Source: a virus. From it: a stretch of DNA of 44,723 bases. Positions 25,308 to 33,470 of the stretch are shown here, one piece after another; the first letter of the stretch is position 1, and each line of letters starts with the position of its first letter. The stretch spans positions 1 through 44,723 of the IMG/VR virus record IMGVR_UViG_3300042938_001753; one strand, written 5' to 3'. The notes under the pieces were generated by a model. It saw nothing but the letters and a program-made list of their open reading frames with translations, searched no databases and was not told the origin of the DNA. Position numbers and translations under genes: made by a program.

Positions 25308-28300
25308 ATGAGCGATAGATTAATACTTAGGACTGTAACTAGTCCATTTTTAATACCTTATAACGATAATACAAAAGGAAATGTATTATCCCATACAGAA
25401 TTAGATAATAACTTTCTTTATTTAAAAGGTAATGTAATTTATACTGCTGAAACTTCTGGTAGTTTTGTTACATTAAAAAAATTAAATGGAGAAGATTTCA
25501 CATTTGAAGTTGGTTCAGGTGGTGGTGGAGGTGCTGGTGGTGATTTCTATTGGACATCTGGGTCTACTGGTACTAAATCAATAAAAGTAAATAACGGAAC
25601 TGGTTTAGATGCAACTGGTAACTATTCAGTAGCTGAAGGTTATGATACAACTGCTGGTGGTGATTATTCACATGCTGAAGGTTATAATGCACATGCTCTT
25701 AATAGTGCGTCACATGCTGAAGGTACTTTCACAATAGCTAGTGGTGTCGCGTCACATGCTGAAGGTGAGTTTACAACAGCTAGTGGTGATTATTCTCATG
25801 CTGAAGGTTCTGAAACTACTGCACAAGGTGATTATTCACATGCTGAAGGTTCTGAAACTACTGCACAAGGTGATTATTCACATGCTGAAGGTATTGTCAC
25901 AAAGGCTATTGGTAATTATTCACATGCTGAAGGATATGGGTCACAAGCTAAAGGTAACTCTTCACATGCTGAAGGTGAGTATACAATAGCATCTGGTACA
26001 ACAAGTCATTCTGAAGGTTCTGATACACAAGCGTTAGGTACGGATAGTCATTCTGAAGGTGCTAAAACAATAGCTATTGGTCGTCAATCACATGCTGAAG
26101 GTAAGGGTACCACTGCTAATGGGTTTGCTAGTCACTCTGAAGGTGAAGGTACAAAGGCTATTGGTAATTATAGTCATGCTGAAGGATATTTTACAACAGC
26201 AAGTGGTATTACATCACACGCTGAAGGTAATAATACAATTGCAAGTGGTGAAGGGTCACATGCTGGTGGTTATGGTACTTCTGGTTATGTAGTTGCTAGT
26301 GGTAATACGTCATTTGTTCACCAATACGTTAGTGGTAGTGGTCAATTTGGTGCTGGAAATTATGGTTCTTATGGTTCGTACTCAGCCATTTTAGGTGGTC
26401 AAGACCATTATATCCAATCTGGTTCAGAGTCTGGTTCTATAGTGGGTGGTAATTCACATTTATTATATGGTGCTAGTGTTAATTCTGGTATTTTTGGTGG
26501 TAATGCTAACTTATTAATTGATACGTACTATGGTGTTGTGTTAGGTGGTGATGCTAATGGTACAATACAAGCAGATAGTTCTGCCATAGTTGGTGGTTAT
26601 AATAACGTTATTGATACATTTAATTTTAATTTACCAACATATTCATTTATTGGTGCTGGTTCTAATAATAAAATAGAAAATAATTCTGGTAGTGGTGACG
26701 CAGTTGGTGATGTTATCATGGGTGGTGATAGTAATCTTATAGATGGGAATAATTCATTTAATGGTATTTACAACTCAAGTAACTCATATTTAACATCTCA
26801 ATCAACATCAGTCATCATAAATTCTGAAGGTAGCCATATAGAAGATGGTGGTGGTTTTGGTTCATCTAATAATACAATTATTGGTACTTACAATTCAACT
26901 ATTGAAGCTAATGGTGTAACTTATGCGTCAATATTTGGTGGTGCTAATAACAATATTTTTCAAGAAAATTCACTTGCTGGTATTATACCAAATTATTCGG
27001 TAATAATTGGTGGTGATGCTAATAGAATAGATAATTCTGATACTGCTACTATATTAAATGGTTTTACTAACACTATAGATACTAATAGTAAACAATCAAG
27101 TATTTTAAATGGTCAATACCACACAATTATTTCATCTAAATTCTCATCCATTATTGGTGGTAATTCAAATGAGATGACTGATAGTAATGGTTCTACTATT
27201 ATTGGTGGTTCGGATAACGGTATTTTATCAGATGGTAACCCAGCATTCACAAGATATTACAATGCTATCTTAGGTGGTACTGGTAATACAATTAGTAATA
27301 GTGAATTATCTTTCATTATGGGTGGTTATCAAAATGTTATACCATATGGTAAAGTAGGTGTGGTTATATTGGGTGGTGACAGTATTACTGGTTCGTCAAA
27401 TAATACTGTTTATGTTCAAAAATTAAATATAAAAACAGTTACTAATGATAACACAACAATTAGATTTTTAACATTAGACGCTAATAATAATGTTGCTTTT
27501 AGAAATTTAAGTAGTATTAGTGGTGGTACTGGTGGTGGTACTGGTGGTGATAGCTATTGGGTATCTGGTACAACTGGAACTTATTCGCTTAAAGCTTTAA
27601 ATGATAGTGGTTTAGATGCTGTAGCAAATTATTCTTTTGCAGTAAATAACGCTACAATGGCTGATGGTATTAATTCATTTGCTGCTGGACATTCAACATG
27701 GGCTAGAGGTTTAACATCCACTTCAATTGGTGAAAATACTGAAGCATTTGGTGATTATACATTTGCTGGTGGTCATAATACAAAAGCATCTGGTACAACA
27801 TCATTTATTTGGTCAACTGAATCAACAGCATTTGGTAATAGAAGTGCTGTATTAGGTGGTACTGGTATTGCTGGTAGTAATGATGATACTGTTTATGTAC
27901 CTTATTTAAATATACAGTCAGCTACAACTGATAACACATTAACTCAATTCTTAGTTAAAAGTACTGATGGTACAATAAAAACTAGAACATTACCTACCGA
28001 TGTAAGAGTTACTGGTGGTACTTATACTGATGGTAATGCTACATTTACAAATAATACTGGCGGTACTTTTACAGTAACTGGATTTAAAACTAGTGATACA
28101 TTTGTAACTGGTGGAACTTATAACAACTCCACTGGAACAGCTATATTTACTAATAATAGTGGTAGCACATTTAATGTAACTGGATTTAGTACTGGTTCAA
28201 CATCTGTAACTGGATTTACATATTCAAATAATAATTTAACTGTTAAACAATCTAGTGGTGATTTAACTGTTAATATTAATACAATGACTGGTTTAACGAT

Positions 28301-28649
28301 AAATGGTAATTTAACATTTACTGGTCAAACAAATAACCCAGTTTATACTGCTGGTACATTAACTTCATCATTTATACCAAACTGGGATAATAGTAATTTA
28401 CAACACGTTATATTATCTGCTGCAACTACTAGTATAAGTGGTGGTACGAATATTAAGAATGGTGCAGTTTATACTATGATTGTTAAACAAAATGCTACTG
28501 GTTCTAGATTGATAACATGGGCTACACAATATAAATGGCAATCAGGTATTGCACCAGTATTAAGCTCAACATCCAATTCAGTGGATATATTCACATTCAT
28601 AAGTGACGGTACAAACTTGTATGGTCTAATAGCAAAAGATTTTAGATAA
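25308..28649 (+). CDS. SHAEG plus GGN-repeat tail fibre protein
   Basis: The 1113-residue protein starts with a region containing LSHTELDNNFLYLKG (about residues 27-41), a motif seen in many phage fibre N-termini. It then has a glycine run, an entry module (YWTSGSTGTKSI), about 16 SHAEG units (to about residue 330) and about 340 residues of GGN or GGDxN repeats of another type (IIGGDANRI, IFGGANNNI, ILGGTGNTI), which probably form a further beta-helix. An exit module, a second entry module with a short array, and three TGGTY-type modules (about 905-965) follow. The end (ISGGTNIKNGAVYTMIVKQN, then WQSGIAP) resembles a fibre tip domain. No S74 domain is present. One 42-bp unit is exactly duplicated at 25797-25880. 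Its stop overlaps the next start. Confidence 0.84.
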   Translation: MSDRLILRTVTSPFLIPYNDNTKGNVLSHTELDNNFLYLKGNVIYTAETSGSFVTLKKLNGEDFTFEVGSGGGGGAGGDFYWTSGSTGTKSIKVNNGTGLDATGNYSVAEGYDTTAGGDYSHAEGYNAHALNSASHAEGTFTIASGVASHAEGEFTTASGDYSHAEGSETTAQGDYSHAEGSETTAQGDYSHAEGIVTKAIGNYSHAEGYGSQAKGNSSHAEGEYTIASGTTSHSEGSDTQALGTDSHSEGAKTIAIGRQSHAEGKGTTANGFASHSEGEGTKAIGNYSHAEGYFTTASGITSHAEGNNTIASGEGSHAGGYGTSGYVVASGNTSFVHQYVSGSGQFGAGNYGSYGSYSAILGGQDHYIQSGSESGSIVGGNSHLLYGASVNSGIFGGNANLLIDTYYGVVLGGDANGTIQADSSAIVGGYNNVIDTFNFNLPTYSFIGAGSNNKIENNSGSGDAVGDVIMGGDSNLIDGNNSFNGIYNSSNSYLTSQSTSVIINSEGSHIEDGGGFGSSNNTIIGTYNSTIEANGVTYASIFGGANNNIFQENSLAGIIPNYSVIIGGDANRIDNSDTATILNGFTNTIDTNSKQSSILNGQYHTIISSKFSSIIGGNSNEMTDSNGSTIIGGSDNGILSDGNPAFTRYYNAILGGTGNTISNSELSFIMGGYQNVIPYGKVGVVILGGDSITGSSNNTVYVQKLNIKTVTNDNTTIRFLTLDANNNVAFRNLSSISGGTGGGTGGDSYWVSGTTGTYSLKALNDSGLDAVANYSFAVNNATMADGINSFAAGHSTWARGLTSTSIGENTEAFGDYTFAGGHNTKASGTTSFIWSTESTAFGNRSAVLGGTGIAGSNDDTVYVPYLNIQSATTDNTLTQFLVKSTDGTIKTRTLPTDVRVTGGTYTDGNATFTNNTGGTFTVTGFKTSDTFVTGGTYNNSTGTAIFTNNSGSTFNVTGFSTGSTSVTGFTYSNNNLTVKQSSGDLTVNINTMTGLTINGNLTFTGQTNNPVYTAGTLTSSFIPNWDNSNLQHVILSAATTSISGGTNIKNGAVYTMIVKQNATGSRLITWATQYKWQSGIAPVLSSTSNSVDIFTFISDGTNLYGLIAKDFR
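25797..25880 (+). repeat. Exact tandem duplication of one 42-bp SHAEG unit
   Basis: The 42 bases at 25797-25838 and 25839-25880 are identical, coding twice for HAEGSETTAQGDYS. The neighbouring units that I compared differ at several bases, so this copy is recent. Confidence 0.95.
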
Positions 28650-29494
28650 TGTTTAACGTACCATTTAATTTTAGAGAAGGATATAGTTCAGGTGACCCTA
28701 TACCAGTATTTGGGACAGCTAAGGCTGTATTTTGGGTTGATGCTTTAAAGGGAGTTTATAATGGATTACCTTATGTCCCAGCAGCACTTAATAACACAGA
28801 TATTAGATTTTGGCAAGACCAAACTATATATGGTAATCATTTAACTGCTACGACAATTACTTCACCTTCATATTCTGCCACTACATTTGCGCCTTATGGT
28901 TCATCATCTTCATACCCATTTGTACAATTTAATGACGTTAATACAGAACATATGGCAGCTACTAATTCAGCTAGTTTACAAGTTATATCAACTGGATTCA
29001 CAGTATTCTTTGTTATAAGAAAAAATCCATTAAGAACTTGGAGTTCTGGTAACCCAATAATTGAATATAATGCTGCTTGGGGTTCTGAATCTGAAGGATT
29101 TGGTATTGATGGTGACGCTGGACCTAATTTTATAGATATGTGGTATTTTAACCAAGCATTTAATCCAACTAAAATTAGTGTACCATGGGGTTCTGGTGGT
29201 ATTGATGATGAAAAATTCTTTTATTATACATATAGAATGAGTGGTGGCACATGTACTGGTTATGCTGGTGCTACACTTAAAAGCACAGCTATTGCTGGTG
29301 GTGGGAATAAAAAAATGATGCCAGTATCCTCAACTGCTAAATTATATATTGCTGGTGGTTATAACGGTTCAACATACGCACAAGCAAGTGCAATAGATGT
29401 TGCAGAAGTATTAATTTATGATGGTGCTGTACCAAATGCTGGTTTGATTACAGTATGGAATTATTTTAAATCTAAATATGGATTTACAACTTAA
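28649..29494 (+). CDS. LamG/concanavalin-like lectin-fold virion protein
   Basis: The 281-residue protein is a likely glycan-binding or adhesin-type virion protein. It has the order of concanavalin A-like jelly rolls: AVFWVDALKGV (about 29-39), RFWQDQTIYGNHL, a YPFVQFND strand, FTVFFVIRKN, FFYYTYRMSGGTC, AKLYIAGGYNG, and the closing IDVAEVLIYDGAVPNAGLIT followed by VWNYFKSKYGF. The last helix-like motif is typical of LamG-like domains in phage and secreted bacterial proteins. Its ATG overlaps the TAA of the fibre gene by one base, so the two are translationally coupled and may act in the same fibre assembly. Ligand unknown. Confidence 0.72.
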   Translation: MFNVPFNFREGYSSGDPIPVFGTAKAVFWVDALKGVYNGLPYVPAALNNTDIRFWQDQTIYGNHLTATTITSPSYSATTFAPYGSSSSYPFVQFNDVNTEHMAATNSASLQVISTGFTVFFVIRKNPLRTWSSGNPIIEYNAAWGSESEGFGIDGDAGPNFIDMWYFNQAFNPTKISVPWGSGGIDDEKFFYYTYRMSGGTCTGYAGATLKSTAIAGGGNKKMMPVSSTAKLYIAGGYNGSTYAQASAIDVAEVLIYDGAVPNAGLITVWNYFKSKYGFTT

Positions 29495-29499
29495 CATAA

Positions 29500-29508
29500 A
29501 TATTTATA
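29500..29508 (+). promoter_or_regulatory. Putative late promoter element ATATTTATA
   Basis: Exact copy of the motif, but only three bases before the ATG at 29512. A functional promoter here would give a leaderless transcript, so confidence is lower. Confidence 0.3.
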
Positions 29509-29511
29509 TAT

Positions 29512-29886
29512 ATGGATTTTTACATTAATAAGAACGCAACATTACCAGTATTAAAACTTGAATTAATTCAAGATGGTATAAACAATTATACCCACTTTTT
29601 TGATTTAGTTCAAAACGCTAATATATACTTCAGTATGACTGACATTAAAACTGGTATTAAACATATTTCTAGAAAACTAACTGGACTATCACCTAAGACT
29701 GAATACGTAGGTTGTAGTATCGAAGAATATTATTTAGTATATCAATTTACAACTAGAGATACCTCAAAACCAGGTACTTATCTTGGACAATTCACAATTG
29801 AGTTTTTAGATGGTACTGGAACACTTGTTGTTCCTATCAGAGAAGAGCTTTATATTCAAGTTCTAGATGGTAGTATAAAAAAATAA
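29512..29886 (+). CDS. Small beta-rich virion protein (baseplate/fibre-associated?)
   Basis: The 124-residue protein starts MDFYINKNATLPVLKLELIQ and has alternating strands throughout: ANIYFSMTDIKTGIKHISRK, EYYLVYQFTTRDTSKPG, YLGQFTIEFLDGTGTLVVP and IREELYIQVLDGSI. The order, with an N-terminal 'LPxLxLEL' strand and later 'tGxYxGqFxIxF', is like the immunoglobulin-type N-terminal domains of baseplate/fibre attachment proteins in other phages. This is a pattern resemblance, not a firm family call. It is the last gene of the fibre region, followed by the polymerase promoter. Confidence 0.6.
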   Translation: MDFYINKNATLPVLKLELIQDGINNYTHFFDLVQNANIYFSMTDIKTGIKHISRKLTGLSPKTEYVGCSIEEYYLVYQFTTRDTSKPGTYLGQFTIEFLDGTGTLVVPIREELYIQVLDGSIKK

Positions 29887-29896
29887 ATACCATTCT

Positions 29897-29928
29897 ATTG
29901 TTTATTAGATTTTTTTAGTATACATTTG
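29897..29928 (+). promoter_or_regulatory. Host-like (Bacteroidota sigma) promoter of the DNA polymerase
   Basis: ATTG (29897-29900), exactly 20 bases, then TACATTTG (29921-29928), matching TTG-N20-TAnnTTTG. Fifteen bases separate the box from the ATG at 29944, the same as for the promoter at 7529-7560. Confidence 0.7.
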
Positions 29929-29943
29929 TAAAAAATTGTATAT

Positions 29944-32900
29944 ATGGAGAAAGTGAGCTTTGAACAGATTGAACAGTTTCTCGAAGGAAGTGACCCACAA
30001 CAATACATTGTTGGGATTGAATCTTCTTATTCAGAGAATCTCGTTTATCTAATTATTAATGACCCAGAAACTGGGAAAAGGATTGAACCACATAAATTTA
30101 AACCATTCGTTTGGGTTAAAGAAGAAGTGGTTAAAAGACTTTATGGTGGTAATCGTAGAAAAATACAAGAAGTTGCCAAGAAAAATAATATCCGTTTCAA
30201 AAAATTAAGAACATTAACTGAAGATGGTGAAGAACCAGAACGTATGGCTAATGGTTATAAATACCTTGTAACTATAACTGGTCATGGTTATTCTAAATTA
30301 CAAGACTTTTTTAGAAATGGTGGTGTTGATGCAAGACATGAAGATAATAAGAAATTATTCACTTCATTCTCCCCTGATGAACAATTCCTTATTCAAACTG
30401 GTAAACGTTTATTTAAAGGTATGGATGATTATAATGATGTCCATAGACTTCAATTTGACCTTGAGACCGAAGGATTAGACCCAGTAATTAATGGTATATT
30501 CCAAATCGGTATTAAAGATAATAAAGGTTATGAAAGAATCTTAGAAACAAAAGGTGAAAATGGAAAAGAACGTAGGGAATCTGAAAGAGCTAATATTAAA
30601 GAGTTCTTTCAAATAGTATATGATATATGTCCAGATATTATCACAGCGTATAACTCCGAGAACTTTGACTGGCCATTCATTGAAAAACGTTGTGAACGTT
30701 TAGGGATAGATTTCTATGATATTGTTAAAACATTAAATCCTAATGTACCAGTTAAGAGAAAAGATGCAATGCTTAAGCTTGGTGGTGAACAAGAGGCTTA
30801 TAAACAGACTTATATATGGGGTACCAGTGTTTTAGATATCTCACACTCCGTTCGTAGAGCACAAGCGATTAATTCAAGTATTAAGAAATGGTCATTAAAA
30901 TATATTACTCAATATTCTGGAGTAGCTAAACCTAATAGGGTTTATGTTGATGGTGATGTTATCAATAAAACTTGGGCTGATGCTAGAGACCATTGGTTTA
31001 ATGAATCAAATGGTAAATGGGGATTGTTAGAGAATTCTGAATATATAGATGAATTACCAGAAGGAGTTAAAATAGTTAAGGGTGATTATATTGTTCAACG
31101 ATACTTATTAGATGACCTTTGGGAAACTGAGCAAGTTGATGGAATTTATAATCAGGCCGCTTATTTGATTGCTAAGATATTACCAACATCATATATGCGA
31201 AGCTCAACAATGGGTACCGCTGGTCAATGGAAGTTGATTATGGCTGCATGGTCCTATCAGAATAATTTAGGTGTTCCAGATTTACAAAAGAAAAGAGAAT
31301 TTACTGGTGGTCTTTCAAGATTACTTGAGGTAGGTTTTGCTAAGAACGTTGTGAAGGCCGATTTCGCTGCGTTATATCCAAAAACAGAGTTAACACATGG
31401 TATATTCCCATCGTTAGATATATCTGGCGTTATGGAGGGTTTATTGACATATGTTGTTGATAAACGTGATGAGTTTAAATTCTTAACTAGTGAACATAAA
31501 GATAAAGCAAAAGAATTAGCTACTAAGTTAGAAGAAAGAAGAGATACTTTAACTCCAGAAGAGATTGAAAAAGTAGAGAAAGCAATTAAGAAACATAAGA
31601 AATTAGCTTCTAATTACGATAAGAAACAGTTACCACTTAAAATATTAGCTAACTCATTCTTTGGTGCGTATGGTGCTCCTTATATCTTTAACTGGGGTGA
31701 TTCAGATTGTGCTGAGGAAACTACATGTAGAGGTAGACAATACTTAAGATTAATGGTTCGTTTCTTTACTGAGAAATACGGATTTAGAGCATTAGTATTA
31801 GATACGGATGGTTGTAACTTTGCAATCCCTGATAATGTAGATGAAATTAAATATATTACTCAAGCTAGTCACTGGAAAACTAATCATTATGAAGTAGGGC
31901 AAGAATTAACTGGTCTTGATGCTGTATTAGCTGAATTCAATGAAACTTACATGTTAGGTAGAATGGGATTAGATATCGATGATATTTGTGATGCTACAAT
32001 CAACTTTGCTAGAAAGAATTATGCGAATGATATAGATGGTAAAGTTAAATTAGTTGGTAACAGTATTAAATCTAAAGCAATGCCAGAATATATCGAAGAA
32101 TTTATCGATAAAGGTGTTAGAATGTTATTAGATGATAAAGGTTATGATTTCATAGAGTATTATTACGAACATGTAAATAAAATCTATAGTTACCAAATGC
32201 CAGTACTTAAAATGGCTTCTAAGTCTAGAGTTAAAATGACACCTAAGAATTATGTAGATGTTTATTGTAAAGGTACCAATAAAGCTGGTGCAGCAAAAGC
32301 TAGACAAGCATATATGGAATTAATATTAGTTAATAACTTAGATGTTAATTTAGGTGATACAATTTACTATATCAATACTGGTGAAGCTAAATCACATAGT
32401 GATATTAAAGCGGTTAAAGATAAAGCTACTGGTCAAACTCATGTTGAATTTAATTGTAAATTGATTCCTCAAGAGCAAATTGACATGGACCCTAACTTAA
32501 TTAATACTGAATATAACATTCCTAAGTATCTAGATGCATTTAACAAGCGAATTAAGCCACTATTAGTATGTTTTGATACTGACATTAGACATAACATAAT
32601 TATCAACGTTGTAAAGGATAAAAAGACTAAGTTATTTATGTTAGAGGAAAGAGGTGTATTTACTGAGAAACAATGTAAATTGATTGCTGGTAAACCATTT
32701 GAAGAATCTGACCAAGATAGTTATGAAGCTCTTATGACAATGGAAGATAAAGAGATTAGATTCTGGGATTCAGTTAATAAACTTCCAAATAATATGGAAG
32801 AAGAGGAATGGGAAAGAGTTAGAACTGATTACCATGAAAGATTAGCTAAAATGAAAGCTGATAGTATTGCTAAAGAGAAAGAAACTTTTGATATTATCTG

Positions 32901-33435
32901 TAAGAATTTAAAACAAAATGATTTCCAAGGTATGTCTGAAACTGGTATGTTAGTTAAAGAGTTGCAAGAGTTATTCTCTATTGATGAAGAAACTGGTTAC
33001 ATAGTATCTAATAAATGGGAAGTTATCATAAGTACTATCGATAAATTATTTGATTATTTAGAGGTAGTTAAAGAACGTGAAATATTCATGAATGCAGTTG
33101 AAGGTGATTTTAGTTATACTGAGAAATTCAATATGTGGTTAGACACACATAATTCAGACGATGAGCTTGAAGATGATGAAGTTATTGAGGATGAAACAAT
33201 CGGTATAATGAAAGGTTTCTTAACTGAGAATCAATGGATAGAAGTAATGGATGGTTACTGGTGTACAATGGAACTTTATAATTCTGGTTCAGATTATTAT
33301 AGAAGTGCTAGAACTTTAGAAGAAGCATACCAAGCTGAGTTAGGTATTCAGAAATCATTAGAAAGAGCTAAGTCACAAGAAAAGAATGGTGGTTTAGTAA
33401 TTACTAAGGATGAAGATGATGAATGGAATTTTTAG
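29944..33435 (+). CDS. 43-like: Family B DNA polymerase, T4 gp43-like
   Basis: The 1163-residue replicative polymerase has an N-terminal domain, a 3'-5' exonuclease and a polymerase domain. Exonuclease motifs are FDLETEGLD (171-179, Asp172 and Glu174), TAYNSENFDWPFI (234-246) and Tyr387-x3-Asp391. Polymerase motifs are TGGLSRLLEVGF (454-465), motif A DFAALYPK (473-480), motif B KILANSFFGAYGAPY (566-580) and motif C LDTDGCNF (619-626) with the two metal-binding aspartates 620 and 622. Motifs A and C differ from the common DxxSLYPS and DTDS forms. Length exceeds T4 gp43 (898) by about 265 residues, with charged helical additions, one near 510-560 and an acidic C-terminal part. The gene is intact, with no intein or intron seen, and is followed by a terminator. 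Confidence 0.95.
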   Translation: MEKVSFEQIEQFLEGSDPQQYIVGIESSYSENLVYLIINDPETGKRIEPHKFKPFVWVKEEVVKRLYGGNRRKIQEVAKKNNIRFKKLRTLTEDGEEPERMANGYKYLVTITGHGYSKLQDFFRNGGVDARHEDNKKLFTSFSPDEQFLIQTGKRLFKGMDDYNDVHRLQFDLETEGLDPVINGIFQIGIKDNKGYERILETKGENGKERRESERANIKEFFQIVYDICPDIITAYNSENFDWPFIEKRCERLGIDFYDIVKTLNPNVPVKRKDAMLKLGGEQEAYKQTYIWGTSVLDISHSVRRAQAINSSIKKWSLKYITQYSGVAKPNRVYVDGDVINKTWADARDHWFNESNGKWGLLENSEYIDELPEGVKIVKGDYIVQRYLLDDLWETEQVDGIYNQAAYLIAKILPTSYMRSSTMGTAGQWKLIMAAWSYQNNLGVPDLQKKREFTGGLSRLLEVGFAKNVVKADFAALYPKTELTHGIFPSLDISGVMEGLLTYVVDKRDEFKFLTSEHKDKAKELATKLEERRDTLTPEEIEKVEKAIKKHKKLASNYDKKQLPLKILANSFFGAYGAPYIFNWGDSDCAEETTCRGRQYLRLMVRFFTEKYGFRALVLDTDGCNFAIPDNVDEIKYITQASHWKTNHYEVGQELTGLDAVLAEFNETYMLGRMGLDIDDICDATINFARKNYANDIDGKVKLVGNSIKSKAMPEYIEEFIDKGVRMLLDDKGYDFIEYYYEHVNKIYSYQMPVLKMASKSRVKMTPKNYVDVYCKGTNKAGAAKARQAYMELILVNNLDVNLGDTIYYINTGEAKSHSDIKAVKDKATGQTHVEFNCKLIPQEQIDMDPNLINTEYNIPKYLDAFNKRIKPLLVCFDTDIRHNIIINVVKDKKTKLFMLEERGVFTEKQCKLIAGKPFEESDQDSYEALMTMEDKEIRFWDSVNKLPNNMEEEEWERVRTDYHERLAKMKADSIAKEKETFDIICKNLKQNDFQGMSETGMLVKELQELFSIDEETGYIVSNKWEVIISTIDKLFDYLEVVKEREIFMNAVEGDFSYTEKFNMWLDTHNSDDELEDDEVIEDETIGIMKGFLTENQWIEVMDGYWCTMELYNSGSDYYRSARTLEEAYQAELGIQKSLERAKSQEKNGGLVITKDEDDEWNF

Positions 33436-33444
33436 TATAAAAAG

Positions 33445-33468
33445 AAAGGGACTTATTACAGTCCCTTT
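33445..33468. terminator. Bidirectional intrinsic terminator
   Basis: AAAGGGACT (33445-33453), loop TATTAC, then AGTCCCTTT (33460-33468) form a perfect nine-base-pair stem. T-rich sequence follows on the plus strand (TTTTTATTTG) and on the minus strand (CTTTTTATA). It sits between the polymerase stop and the stop of the convergent neck gene at 33471. Confidence 0.85.
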
Positions 33469-33470
33469 TT

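Noticed and set aside
13883-29494. Diversity-generating retroelement acting on the fibres
   Set aside because: No reverse transcriptase, template repeat or A-specific variation pattern is seen in the window. Variation fits unit duplication instead.
29944-33435. Intein or intron in the DNA polymerase, given its length
   Set aside because: The frame is continuous, all motifs are in order with normal spacing, and no splicing-type Cys/Ser-HN borders or homing endonuclease motif are seen.
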